Positions 34,780 to 44,230 of a stretch of 64,000 bases of DNA are shown here, piece after piece. A program made the translations under genes and the position numbers. The first letter of the stretch is position 1, and every line of letters begins with the position of its first letter. Location: contig CAWDAQ010000003.1 in assembly GCA_963800325.1 (NCBI GenBank), positions 372,001-436,000 of the forward strand, written 5' to 3'. Source of the stretch: CAWDAQ01 sp963800325. Its GTDB lineage: Bacteria > Actinomycetota > Actinomycetes > Actinomycetales > Dermatophilaceae. Below the pieces are notes generated by a model. It did no database searches and was not told the DNA's origin. It saw nothing but the letters and a program-made list of their open reading frames with translations.

Positions 34780-36099
34780 GCCGTGCAGGGTCACCGGCTC
34801 GCCACGGCGCATGGCCTCGAGCTTGTCGGGGTGCTGCTGCTCGAGGTGGCGGATGGCGCGGTGCCGGTGGCGCCAGACCTGGACCGCGCCCAGTCCCCAG
34901 ACCAGGTACTGCACCGACATCGCGACGCGGAAGTCGCCGAGGGTGTAGTCCGACGGCCCGCCGGGGGCCAGGCGGTCCAGGACGACCCCGATCAGGGCCA
35001 TCGTCGTCAGTGACGCGGTGAATCCGCCGATGTTGACGATCCCGATCGCGCTGCCGATCCGCTCGGGGCGGTTGAAGGTGCGGGCGAGGTCGAACCCGAC
35101 CATCGACGTCGGTCCGCCGACCGCGGTGACCATGACGAGGACCACGAGGACGGGCAGCGGCGCGGGGCCCGGCCAGAGCAGCACGACCCCCCAGACCGTG
35201 GCGATCGCGCCGACGATCGTCAGGACGATGTGGCTGCGGTGGTAGGGCACACGGCTGACGAGGCGGCCGATGACGGGTCCGGCGACGAGCGTCGTCCCCG
35301 TCATGAGGATGAGCAGGGCGCTCGCGACGTCGGGCGAGAGCCCCTCGCCCGAGACGAGGAACGGGTAGCCCCAGAGCAGGCTGAAGACGGTGATGCCGAA
35401 CTGCGAGGTGAAGTGGGACCAGAGCCCGAGCCGGGTGCCGTGGGCGCCCCAGACGTCGCGCAGGTTCTCCCGCAGCGCGCGGACCCGGATCTTCTCCACC
35501 GGGGTCCCTCGGTACGGCGAGTCCTTGACGACGAGCAGCAGGACGGCGAACAGCAGCACGCCGGCCGCGGCGGCGACGCCGTAGGCGGTGGTCCATCCGA
35601 GCGAGCGCAGGGCCGCGGAGAGGGGGAACGCGGCGATGACGGCGCCGAGCTGGCCGATCTGGCCGGTGAGCTGGGTGACCATCGGCGCCTGCCGGGCCCG
35701 GAACCACAGCGCGACGAGCCGGAGCACGCTGACGAAGACCATGGCGTCACCGAGGCCGATGAGGACCCGGGCGGCGAGGCCGGCCTCGAAGCTCGCGGCG
35801 AACGCGAACGCGCCCTGCCCGAGGGAGAGCAGCGCCAGCCCGCACGCGAGCAGGCGCTTGGAGCCGAAGCGGTCCAGCAGCACCCCGACGGGGACCTGCA
35901 TGGCCGCGTAGACGGCGAGCTGGACGACGGTGAAGGTCGCGAGCTCGGAGGCGGAGATGCCGAACCGGTGGGCGGCGATGATGCCGGCGACCCCGAGCGA
36001 GGTGCGGTGGAAGATCGCGAGGACGTAGATCGAGAGGGCGGCGGCCCAGACCGCCCAGGCGCGGCGACGGCCGATGTCGTGGACCTGGGTGACCGCCAT
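34777..36099 (-). CDS. MFS transporter
   Basis: A 440-residue protein with about 12 transmembrane helices. LDRFGSKRLLACG after helix 2 is the classic MFS loop motif, and the N-terminal AIFHRTSLGVAG resembles the nitrate/hexuronate-type branch. The substrate is not evident. ATG overlaps the GntR stop (ATGA), so the regulator and transporter are one unit. Confidence 0.88.
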   Translation of the reverse strand: MAVTQVHDIGRRRAWAVWAAALSIYVLAIFHRTSLGVAGIIAAHRFGISASELATFTVVQLAVYAAMQVPVGVLLDRFGSKRLLACGLALLSLGQGAFAFAASFEAGLAARVLIGLGDAMVFVSVLRLVALWFRARQAPMVTQLTGQIGQLGAVIAAFPLSAALRSLGWTTAYGVAAAAGVLLFAVLLLVVKDSPYRGTPVEKIRVRALRENLRDVWGAHGTRLGLWSHFTSQFGITVFSLLWGYPFLVSGEGLSPDVASALLILMTGTTLVAGPVIGRLVSRVPYHRSHIVLTIVGAIATVWGVVLLWPGPAPLPVLVVLVMVTAVGGPTSMVGFDLARTFNRPERIGSAIGIVNIGGFTASLTTMALIGVVLDRLAPGGPSDYTLGDFRVAMSVQYLVWGLGAVQVWRHRHRAIRHLEQQHPDKLEAMRRGEPVTLHG

Positions 36100-36734
36100 C
36101 AGGCCCCCCGCAGGCGGGCCGTCGCGGCGGCGAGGTGGGCCTCGGTCTCGGCGAGGAACTCCGCCCGGGTGCCGCCCTCGAGGATCGCGAGCAGCCGGGA
36201 GTGTCCGTCGACCGCGGCGTCGACCCGGTCGGCCGACATCCGCATCTGCGAGGTGATGATGCACACCTGGCGGTCCCGCAGCGAGTGGTAGGCGCGGGTG
36301 AGGAAGGGGTTGCCCGCGGCGGTGACGATGACCTCGTGGAACGCGCGGTCGCGCTCGACGAAGCCGCCGACGTCACCGGCCTCCCGGGCGGCGCACATCG
36401 CGGCGAGGTGCTCGCGCAGCTCCGGCAGGACGCCGGCACGGCCGTCCCACATCGCCCCGGCGGCCCACGTCTCGATGACCGACCGGGCCTGGAGGACCTG
36501 GCGGGCCTCGTCCGCGGTCACCGGGATGACGAGGGCCCCCTTCTTCGGGTAGAGCCGCACGAGTCCCTCGACCTCGAGCCGCAGCAGGGCCTCGCGGACC
36601 GGGGTGCGGGAGACCCCGGTCTGGTCGGCGACGCCGCCCTCGGTGAAGAACTCGCCCCCGGGCAGGGTGCCGTCGAGGATGTGGCGCTTGACGTGGTCGT
36701 AGACGCGGGTGGACGCGGGGGCGGTCGTCGACAT
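36099..36734 (-). CDS. GntR-family transcriptional regulator, FCD type
   Basis: A 211-residue regulator. The N-terminal winged helix-turn-helix includes GVADQTGVSRTPVREALLRLEVEGLV (residues about 34-59), and the C-terminal all-helical FCD domain has the metal/ligand residues FVERDRAFHEVIV and DGHSRLLAIL. FCD regulators usually sense small carboxylates. It is followed directly by the MFS gene, which it probably controls together with itself through the palindrome upstream. Confidence 0.92.
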   Translation of the reverse strand: MSTTAPASTRVYDHVKRHILDGTLPGGEFFTEGGVADQTGVSRTPVREALLRLEVEGLVRLYPKKGALVIPVTADEARQVLQARSVIETWAAGAMWDGRAGVLPELREHLAAMCAAREAGDVGGFVERDRAFHEVIVTAAGNPFLTRAYHSLRDRQVCIITSQMRMSADRVDAAVDGHSRLLAILEGGTRAEFLAETEAHLAAATARLRGA

Positions 36735-36764
36735 GATGCATCCATGTTAGATACAAGTTGCATC
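36735..36764 (-). promoter_or_regulatory. Candidate GntR operator overlapping its own promoter
   Basis: GATGCA (36735-36740) and TGCATC (36759-36764) form an outer dyad; TGTTAGATACA (36745-36755) is an inner TGT-N5-ACA dyad. On the minus strand TAACAT (36749-36744) could be the -10, 9 nt before the ATG. It is the only AT-rich stretch in the region. Confidence 0.5.
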
Positions 36765-36798
36765 TCAGTCCAACCGCGGACGCACGACGGGAGCCCGA

Positions 36799-36839
36799 CC
36801 GACCCGGCCGCGAGCGGCCGGCCGCGTCGGCCGGGTCGG
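36799..36839. terminator. Strong hairpin between GntR and msrA
   Basis: CCGACCCGGCCG (36799-36810) pairs perfectly with 36828-36839. It lies upstream of both divergent genes in the largest gene-free gap (36735-37033), so it is not an obvious terminator of either. The rest of the gap shows no coding sequence. Confidence 0.5.
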
Positions 36840-37033
36840 ACGGCTCGGGCGGCTCGGGCGGGGGACGATCTCGACCCGTGGGACGCCGGACCCGGGCACC
36901 GGAACAGCGAGCCCGCTGCCGCTGTTGACGGCGACGGAGTTACCCGAGGGGTCGCGGCCCGCCGACGACGCCACCGGCACGGGGCGGCGGTCACCGGCAG
37001 CCCCCGTCCCGAGCACCCACCAGGGGAGAGACG

Positions 37034-37774
37034 ATGATCTTCGGTTCGCGGATCAAGACCGCCATGCCCACCCGGGACACCGCGCTGAAGGGCCACAGCC
37101 AGCGCCTCTTCCCGGTGCCCTCGACGCACACCGTCCTCGGCACCCCGCTCGAGGGTCCCTGGCCGGAGGGGACCGAGGTGCTCTACGTCGCCATGGGCTG
37201 CTTCTGGGGCGCCGAGCGGATCTTCTGGCAGCTGCCCGGCGTCGTCACCACCGCGGCCGGGTACATGGGGGGCCTGACGCCCAACCCGACGTACGAGGAG
37301 ACGACGACGGGGCTGACCGGGCACGCCGAGAGCGTCCTCGTCGCCTACGACCCGGGCCTCACCTCGCCCGAGATGCTCCTCAAGGCGTTCTGGGAGAACC
37401 ACGACCCGACCCAGGGGTACCGCCAGGGCAACGACATCGGCACCGCCTACCGGTCGGCGGTGTACTGGACGACGCCGGGCCAGGAGCGCGCGGCGCGGGA
37501 GACGCGGGACGCGTTCCAGGAGGAGCTGACCCGGCACGGGCACGGGGAGATCACCACCGAGCTGCGCCCGGCCGAGGACGCCGGCCCGTTCTACTTCGCC
37601 GAGGAGTACCACCAGCAGTACCTCGCGAAGAACCCGTACGGGTACTGCAACCACGGACCCAACGGGCTCACCTGCCCCGTCGGGGTGCCGCGACAGGACC
37701 GGGCCCCGGCCCAGACCGAGGTCTCGCCCCCCGCGGCCTCCGGAACCCGGCCCCGGGCCACGCCCCCGGCGTAG
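37034..37774 (+). CDS. msrA: Peptide methionine sulfoxide reductase MsrA
   Basis: A 246-residue reductase. The catalytic GCFWGAE has Cys56; GYMGG, GTAYRSAVYW and YFAEEYHQQYL are the other conserved blocks. It reduces methionine-S-sulfoxide in proteins. The C-terminal tail after about residue 215 is proline/alanine-rich and not conserved. The ATG at 37034 has a GGGGAGAG site. Confidence 0.95.
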   Translation: MIFGSRIKTAMPTRDTALKGHSQRLFPVPSTHTVLGTPLEGPWPEGTEVLYVAMGCFWGAERIFWQLPGVVTTAAGYMGGLTPNPTYEETTTGLTGHAESVLVAYDPGLTSPEMLLKAFWENHDPTQGYRQGNDIGTAYRSAVYWTTPGQERAARETRDAFQEELTRHGHGEITTELRPAEDAGPFYFAEEYHQQYLAKNPYGYCNHGPNGLTCPVGVPRQDRAPAQTEVSPPAASGTRPRATPPA

Positions 37775-37792
37775 GCCCCCGGGAGGGACGGC

Positions 37793-38491
37793 TCAGCCCG
37801 GCAGCACGAGCCGGGCCCCGAGGACGAGGCAGCCGAGGGTGGCCAGGAGCATGAGAGCCACCCACGGCGCAGCCGGGACGCCGGTGACCCGGGCGAGCTG
37901 GTCGGGGTCGGAGTCCCGTGCCCGCCCCCCGGACCTGGCCCGAGCGAGCCCGAGCACGCCTCGCGGCGCGGCGAGCAGGAGGAACCACGTCGTCGCGGAG
38001 GCGGCCGCGGCCTGGACCGTCGCGTCGCCCCACCACGTCACGGCGCCGAGCGCGACGCCGCTGGCGAGCACCACCCAGAGTCCGTACAGGTTGCGGATCT
38101 GGAGCAGGAGCAGGGCCAGCAGCGCCAGCAGCCCCCACAGCGCGCCGACGGCGTGGCCGGTGCCGACCACCCACGCCACCGCGACCCCGAGCACCCCCGG
38201 CGCCGGATAGCCCGCGAGCAGCGTCGCGACCATCCCCGGCCCGCGTGCCCGCCCGCGGGAGAGGGTGAGCCCGGAGCTGTCCGAGTGCAGCCGGATGCCG
38301 GCGAGCGAGCGCCCGGAGGCGAGGGCGACCAGCGCGTGCCCGCCCTCGTGGACCACGGTGACGGCGTGCCGGGCGACCCGCCAGGCCGGCGGCCAGAGCA
38401 GGAGGGCCGCGGCGAGCAGCCCGGTGGCGAGCGCGGTCGCCGCGTCCGGTGGCGGCGTCACCGCGCTGACGCGCTCCCACCACTGCTCCAT
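37793..38491 (-). CDS. M50-like membrane metalloprotease
   Basis: A 232-residue protein with several transmembrane helices. HEGGHAL inside an early helix (about residue 49) fits the HExxH zinc motif of M50 site-2-type proteases, and the following LAGIRLHSDSSGLTL resembles the M50B group. A second zinc-ligand aspartate is not obvious. The ATG at 38491 has a GAAGGG site. It is divergent from fdhG. Confidence 0.78.
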   Translation of the reverse strand: MEQWWERVSAVTPPPDAATALATGLLAAALLLWPPAWRVARHAVTVVHEGGHALVALASGRSLAGIRLHSDSSGLTLSRGRARGPGMVATLLAGYPAPGVLGVAVAWVVGTGHAVGALWGLLALLALLLLQIRNLYGLWVVLASGVALGAVTWWGDATVQAAAASATTWFLLLAAPRGVLGLARARSGGRARDSDPDQLARVTGVPAAPWVALMLLATLGCLVLGARLVLPG

Positions 38492-38554
38492 GCCTGCATC
38501 CCTTCTGCCGCCGCGCCCGCCGCGGCACCCCGTGCGGCCGTCGCCACCCTGGAC

Positions 38555-38560
38555 TATGGT
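38555..38560 (+). promoter_or_regulatory. -10 box upstream of the fdh operon
   Basis: TATGGT, 8 nt before a small ORF (38569) that runs into the fdhG start. The overlapping CATAGT on the minus strand (38558-38553) could serve the divergent M50-like gene. Confidence 0.5.
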
Positions 38561-38568
38561 CAGGCACG

Positions 38569-38607
38569 ATGGCAGACGCGCGTGGAGGGTCGGTGACGTC
38601 ACCGTGA
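38569..38607 (+). CDS. Putative 12-residue leader peptide coupled to fdhG
   Basis: ATG to TGA encodes MADARGGSVTSP. It starts just after a -10 box with almost no leader and its stop codon overlaps the fdhG GTG (GTGA). The only purine-rich ribosome site for fdhG, GGAGGG, is inside this ORF. Translation is inferred, not shown. Confidence 0.4.
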   Translation: MADARGGSVTSP

Positions 38608-41600
38608 GCAGAACGTTCCTGTCGTGGCCGGTCCTGCGGCAGCTCCGCTCCGGTGACGTCCTCGGGCGCGGACCCGCGGTGACGTCGGAGCGGACGCGGT
38701 CGATGACACCGCGCACCAGCGAGGCCGACCGGGTGGTGCAGAGCATCTGCCCGTACTGCGCGGTCGGCTGCGGCCAGCGGGTGTACGTCAAGGACGAGAA
38801 GGTCGTCCAGATCGAGGGCGACCCGGACTCGCCGATCTCCCGCGGCCGGCTCTGCCCCAAGGGCTCGGCGAGCGAGCAGCTCGTCCGCCCCTCCGGCCGG
38901 CAGACGACGGTCCTCTACCGCCGCCCGCACGGCACCGAGTGGGAGGCCCTCGACCTCGAGACCGCGAACCAGATGATCGCCGAGCGGATGGTCGACACCC
39001 GGCGGCGCACCTGGCAGGACCGCGACGAGGAGGGCCGGTGGACCCGCCGGACGATGGGGGTCGCCGCCCTCGGGGGAGCCACCCTCGACAACGAGGAGAA
39101 CTACCTCATCAAGAAGCTCTTCACGGCAGCCGGCGCCGTGCAGATCGAGAACCAGGCGCGTATTTGACACTCAGCCACGGTTCCCGGTCTGGGAGCCTCG
39201 TTCGGACGTGGCGGCGCCACCTCCTACCTGCAGGACCTGCAGCACAGCGACTGCATCGTCATCCAGGGGTCCAACATGGCCGAGTGCCACCCGGTGGGCT
39301 ACCAGTGGGTGATGGAGGCCAAGAAGCGGGGCGCGAAGGTCATCCACGTCGACCCGCGCTTCACGCGGACCTCGGCGACCGCCGACCAGCACGTCCCGAT
39401 CCGCGCCGGCAGTGACGTCGCGTTCCTCGGCGGGCTCGTCAACCACGTCCTGAGCAACGACCTCCAGTTCCACGAGTACGTCCTCGCCTACACCAACGCC
39501 GCGACGATCGTCGGCGAGTCCTACCGGGACACCGAGGACCTCGACGGGATCTTCTCCGGCTACGACGAGGAGTCCGGCTCCTACTCGCCGCAGACGTGGG
39601 CCTACGCCACCCCGGACGGGCAGGGCCACAACCCGCTCGACAGCGGTCCCCCCGGCGCCGCCGACCGCGCGGGCGCGGTCGACGAGGGCGTCGGCGGACC
39701 CGCCGGCACCCACGAGACCGGGGAGGCCGGCAGCGCGGGCGAGCAGCACGGCAGCGGCGGCCCGTCGCTGGAGCACGCCCAGGTGCGCCGCGACGAGACG
39801 CTGCAGGACCCGCACTGCGTCTTCCAGATCCTCAAGCGGCACTACGCCCGGTACACCCCGGAGGCGGTCGCGGATATCTGCGGGATCTCCGTCGAGGACT
39901 TCCTCCAGGTCGCCCGGTCGGTGACCGCGAACAGCGGGCGGGAGCGGACGACGGCGTTCTGCTACGCCGTCGGCTGGACCCACCACACCCTCGGTGCGCA
40001 GTTCATCCGGACCGCGTCGATCCTCCAGCTCCTGCTCGGCAACATCGGCCGTCCCGGCGGCGGGATCATGGCGTTGCGCGGGCACGCGAGCATCCAGGGC
40101 TCGACGGACATCCCCACCCTGTTCAACCTCCTGCCCGGCTACCTGCCGATGCCGATGGCGGGGCGGCACGGCACCCTCGCGGAGTACCTCGAGAGCGTGT
40201 CGAGCAAGGAGCAGAAGGGGTTCTGGGCCGAGGCCGACGCCTACACCGTGAGCCTGCTGAAGTCCTGGTGGGGCGACGCCGCCACCGCGGACAACGACTG
40301 GGCGTACGACTACCTGCCCCGGCTGACCGGTCCGCACGGGACCTACCGGACCGTGATGGACATGATCGACGACAAGGTCGAGGGCTACTTCCTCCTCGGG
40401 CAGAACCCCGCCGTCGGGTCGGCGCACGGCAAGATGCAGCGCGAGGGCCTGTCGCACCTGAAGTGGCTCGTCGTGCGCGACTTCCAGCTCATCGAGTCCG
40501 CGACGTTCTGGAAGGACGGCCCGGAGATCGAGACCGGGGAGATGCGCACCGAGGACATCGCCACCGAGGTGTTCTTCATGCCCGCGGCGACGCACGTCGA
40601 GAAGTCCGGGTCCTTCACCCAGACCCAGCGGCTGCTCCAGTGGCACCACAAGGCGGTCGAGCCGCCCGGGGACTGCCAGAGCGAGCTGCACTTCTTCTAC
40701 GACCTCGGCAAGCGGGTGCGCGCCCTGCTCGCCGACTCCACCGACGAGCGGGACCGCCCGCTGCTCGACCTCACCTGGGACTACCCGGAGGAGGCCAGCG
40801 GCGAGCCCGACCCGGAGGCCGTGCTCCAGGAGGTCAACGGCCGGCACCTCACCGGCAACCAGGCGGGCGAGCTGTTGCCCGGCTACACCGCGCTCAAGGC
40901 CGACGGCTCGACCGCGAGCGGCTGCTGGATCTACTGCGGCGTCTACGGTGACGGCACGAACGGCGCCGACCACCGCACCCCCGGCCGGGAGCAGTCCGTC
41001 GTGGCCCCGGACTGGGGCTGGGCGTGGCCGATGAACCGCCGGATCATCTACAACCGGGCCTCGGCCGATCCCGGGGGGCGGCCGTGGAGCGAGCGGAAGA
41101 AGTACCTGTACTGGGACGCCGAGAAGGGCTCGTGGGCCGGCCCCGACGTCCCCGACTTCCCGGCGTCCACGGCTCCCGGCTACCGGCCGGAGCCCGGGAC
41201 CGGGGGCTCGAAGGGCCTCGCCGGGGACGACCCGTTCGTCATGCAGGCCGACGGCAAGGCGTGGCTGTTCGCGCCGAAGGGACTCGTCGACGGGCCGCTG
41301 CCCACGCACTACGAGCCGCAGGAGTCGCCGGTGCCGAACCTGCTCTACGGCCAGCAGAGCAACCCGGCACGCCAGGTCTTCCCCCGCCCGGACAACCTGT
41401 GGGCGCCGTCGGCGGGTGCCCCGGGAACGGAGGTCTACCCGTACGTCTTCACGACCTACCGGCTGACCGAGCACCACACGGCGGGCGGGATGAGCCGTTG
41501 GCTGCCGTTCCTGTCCGAGCTCCAGCCGGAGATGTTCTGCGAGGTCTCCCCCGAGCTCGCCCGGGAGCGGGGCCTGGCCAACGGGGGCTGGGCGACCATC

Positions 41601-41954
41601 GTCTCCGCGCGCAGCGCCATCGAGGCCCGCGTCCTCGTCACCGAGCGGATGACCCCGCTCACGGTGGGCGGCCGGACGCTGCACCAGGTGGGCCTGCCCT
41701 ACCACTGGGCGGTCGGCGGCGGGATCGTCACCGGTGACTCGGCCAACGACCTGCTCGGGGTCGCGCTCGACCCGAACGTGCAGATCCAGGAGTCCAAGGT
41801 CGGCTCGTGCGACATCCGGGCCGGGCGACGCCCCCGCGGCCGTGCCCTGCTCGACCTCGTCGCCGACTACCAGGCCCGGGCGGGCTCGACGCCCGAGACG
41901 GGCAACGAGCTGCTGACCACCCACGCCCGGACCGACGAGGAGGACGCGCGCTGA
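38604..41954 (+). CDS. fdhG: Formate dehydrogenase catalytic subunit, selenoprotein (Sec188 encoded by UGA 39165-39167)
   Basis: A 1116-residue molybdopterin oxidoreductase read through an in-frame UGA. The 4Fe-4S cysteines are C49, C52, C56 and C84. Sec188 lies in the context NQARI-U-HSATV, where the E. coli enzymes have NQARV-U-HG; the frame continues as GLGASFGRGG...GSNMAECHPVG, matching the family. A low-complexity Gly/Ala/Glu insertion spans about residues 345-395. No twin-arginine signal is seen, unlike E. coli FdnG, so the site is probably cytoplasmic. The GTG at 38604 is preferred: translation starts VSRTFLSWPVLRQL. fdhB overlaps its stop. Confidence 0.95.
39165..39197 (+). other. UGA selenocysteine codon and SECIS-like hairpin
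   Basis: UGA (39165-39167) is followed after 11 nt by a stem 39179-39185/39191-39197 (GGUUCCC/GGGAGCC, one G-U) closing the 5-nt loop GGUCU. The E. coli fdhF element has the same 11-nt spacing, a stem beginning GGUU and an apical GGUCU, the part SelB contacts. Structure is by eye; function is inferred from the in-frame UGA and nearby selB. Confidence 0.85.
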
Positions 41955-42994
41955 TGGGGCTGTTCCACAACCAGCTGTCCGGTCCGACCGACCCGGTCGC
42001 CGACGCCCACTGGTCCACCTCGCAGCCCCGGAAGGGCTTCTTCACCGACACCTCCGTCTGCATCGGGTGCAAGGCGTGCGAGGTCGCGTGCAAGGAGTGG
42101 AACGCGGTGCCGGCCGCGCCGGGGGAGATCACCGGGACCTCGTACGACAACACCGGCGCCCTCGGCGCCGACACGTGGCGCCACGTCGCCTTCGTCGAGC
42201 AGGGCACCGGCCGCATCGCCGAGGCCCGGGAGTCCGGCCGGCGCCTCGTCGACCTCGGGATGCCGGCGGTGCCGGGCGCTGCGGGGTCCGCGCCCGCGAC
42301 CGACGGGGACGGGGCCTCCGCGGGTGGTCCCTCCCGGGGCAACGTCGGCCCGGTGACCGACGACGCGACGGCGGGCTCCGGGGCCACCACGACGGGGGCG
42401 CCGCTGCCGGACTTCCGCTGGCTGATGTCCTCCGACGTCTGCAAGCACTGCACCCACGCCGGCTGCCTCGACGTCTGCCCGACGGGGGCGCTGTTCCGGA
42501 CCGAGTTCGGCACCGTCGTCGTCCAGGCCGACGTGTGCAACGGCTGCGGCTACTGCATCCCGGCCTGCCCGTTCGGGGTCATCGACCGCCGCGAGGGCGA
42601 GAAGACCGTCGAGAACCACGGCACGGCGCAGAAGTGCACGCTCTGCTACGACCGGCTCGGGGACGGCGAGACCCCGGCGTGCGCGAAGGCCTGTCCGACC
42701 GAGTCGATCCAGTTCGGGGACCTCAGCGACATGCTCGCGGCGGCGAACGAGCGGGTCGAGGCGATGCACGACCGGGGCCTGACCGAGGCCCGCCTGTACG
42801 GCGCCAACCCCGAGGACGGCGTCGGCGGCACCGGCGCGGTGTTCCTCCTGCTCGACGAGCCCGAGACCTACGGGCTGCCGCCGGACCCGCGGGTCCCGAC
42901 CGCGGACGTGGCCCGGATGTTCACCCGGGCCGGCCTCGCCGGCCTGGGCATGCTCGCGGCCGCGGCGGTCTCGTTTCTCGGGGGCCGGTCGTGA
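41954..42994 (+). CDS. fdhB: Formate dehydrogenase iron-sulfur subunit
   Basis: A 346-residue electron-transfer subunit with four ferredoxin-type cysteine clusters: CIGCKACEVACK, CKHCTHAGCLDVCP, CNGCGYCIPACP and CTLCYDR...CAKACP. They bind four 4Fe-4S clusters that carry electrons from the catalytic subunit to the membrane. A low-complexity Gly/Ala/Thr linker (about residues 105-150) interrupts the first half. A C-terminal hydrophobic helix (AGLAGLGMLAAAAVSFLGG) should anchor it. ATG overlaps the fdhG stop (TGATG). Confidence 0.94.
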   Translation: MGLFHNQLSGPTDPVADAHWSTSQPRKGFFTDTSVCIGCKACEVACKEWNAVPAAPGEITGTSYDNTGALGADTWRHVAFVEQGTGRIAEARESGRRLVDLGMPAVPGAAGSAPATDGDGASAGGPSRGNVGPVTDDATAGSGATTTGAPLPDFRWLMSSDVCKHCTHAGCLDVCPTGALFRTEFGTVVVQADVCNGCGYCIPACPFGVIDRREGEKTVENHGTAQKCTLCYDRLGDGETPACAKACPTESIQFGDLSDMLAAANERVEAMHDRGLTEARLYGANPEDGVGGTGAVFLLLDEPETYGLPPDPRVPTADVARMFTRAGLAGLGMLAAAAVSFLGGRS

Positions 42995-44103
42995 CGACCA
43001 GTCCGTTCGACGACTTCCGCGAGCCCGAGACCGCGCGCCGCCCGGGGAGGCGGGGTGGCGGCCCGCGCCGCGGGGGTGGGCGCCGGCGCGGTGGCGGCCG
43101 CAGGGGCGGCGGCCGGGGCGAGCAGCCGGTCGTCCCCGACGCCGAGTTCGCGAGCTACTACGGCCGGCCGGTCGTCAAGGCCGCCCCGTGGGAGGCCGAC
43201 ATCCCCGCCTACCTCTTCCTCGGCGGGCTCGCCGCCGGGTCGGGACTGCTCGGCACCGGGGGCGCGCTCACCGGTCGGAGGTCCCTGCAGCACCGCGCGC
43301 GGTACACCGCGATGGTCGCGGTCGGGCTGAGCGGCGCCGCCCTCGTCCACGACCTCGGACGGCCGGAGCGGTTCGTCAACATGCTCCGCACCGTCAAGCT
43401 CACCTCGCCGATGTCGGTCGGCACGTGGATCCTCAGCGGGTTCGGCGCGAGCACCGGCGCCGCCACCGCCGCGCAGCTCTCCCGGGCTCTCACCGGCGAG
43501 TCGGCGCTCACCCGTGCCCTCGCAACGGTCGAGACGCCCGCCGGCATCGGCTCCGCGCTCTTCTCGCCGCCGCTGGCGGCCTACACCTCGGTGCTGCTGT
43601 CCGACACGGCGACCCCGTCGTGGAACGCAGCCTGGCGGGAGATGCCGTTCGTGTTCGTCGGGTCCGCGCAGGCCGCCGCCGGCGGGATGGCGATGGTGAC
43701 GACGCCGACGTCCGAGACCGGCCCCGCCCGGGCCCTCGCCGCGCTCGGCGCGGCGCTCGACGTCGGCGCGATGCAGCTCCTCCACCGCCGGCTGAAGAGC
43801 GAGGGGGTGAACGAGCCCCTGGAGCAGGGACGAGCGGGCCGGATGCTCACCGCGAGCACCGCGCTCACGGTCGCCGGCGGTCTTGGCGGCGCCCTGCTCG
43901 GGAGGAACCGCGTCGCCGCGGCCCTCTCCGGGGCCGCCCTCGTCGCCGGGTCGGTCCTCACCCGCTTCGGGCTCTTCGAGGCGGGACAGGCCTCCGCGGA
44001 GGACCCGCGCTACACCGTCGAGCCGCAGCGCCGACGGCTCGAGGAGCGTCGCGCCGCCGGGACCGCCGGCGACTCGATCACGACCGGACCCCGCCGGTCC
44101 TGA
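42991..44103 (+). CDS. NrfD/PsrC-family membrane subunit of formate dehydrogenase
   Basis: A 370-residue polytopic protein of the NrfD (polysulfide reductase membrane subunit) type: ADIPAYLFLGGLAAGSGLL, HDLGRPERFVNMLRTVKLTSPMS and the PLAAYTSVLLSDTATPSW block are characteristic. It replaces the cytochrome b subunit of E. coli FdnI and probably passes electrons to quinone. A Gly/Arg-rich run (about residues 17-45) precedes the first helix. The GTG overlaps the fdhB stop (GTGA). Confidence 0.92.
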   Translation: MTTSPFDDFREPETARRPGRRGGGPRRGGGRRRGGGRRGGGRGEQPVVPDAEFASYYGRPVVKAAPWEADIPAYLFLGGLAAGSGLLGTGGALTGRRSLQHRARYTAMVAVGLSGAALVHDLGRPERFVNMLRTVKLTSPMSVGTWILSGFGASTGAATAAQLSRALTGESALTRALATVETPAGIGSALFSPPLAAYTSVLLSDTATPSWNAAWREMPFVFVGSAQAAAGGMAMVTTPTSETGPARALAALGAALDVGAMQLLHRRLKSEGVNEPLEQGRAGRMLTASTALTVAGGLGGALLGRNRVAAALSGAALVAGSVLTRFGLFEAGQASAEDPRYTVEPQRRRLEERRAAGTAGDSITTGPRRS

Positions 44104-44115
44104 TCCGCGCCCCCC

Positions 44116-44164
44116 GCTGCGTCCGCAGACTCGGTCGCCGGGGCGCCGACCCTACGGACGCAAC
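44116..44164. repeat. Palindromic repeat copy B1
   Basis: TGCGTCCGCA at 44118 with a degenerate right arm (TACGGACGCA). It is the first of a tandem pair just after the fdh operon. Confidence 0.8.
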
Positions 44165-44177
44165 ACCACCTCTCCCC

Positions 44178-44226
44178 GCTGCGTCCGCAGACTCGGTCGC
44201 CGGGGCGCCGAGTCTGCGGACGCAAC
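44178..44226. repeat. Palindromic repeat copy B2
   Basis: The best-paired copy: 17 bp (44180-44196 with 44208-44224) perfectly complementary around an 11-nt loop. It ends 5 nt from the stop codon of the DUF559 gene and could terminate both convergent transcripts. Confidence 0.85.
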
Positions 44227-44230
44227 GGCG

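Noticed and set aside
38265..39167. fdhG as a frameshifted or truncated pseudogene
   Set aside because: The interruption is a single in-frame UGA at the Sec position, homology continues in the same frame, and the full Sec machinery is nearby.
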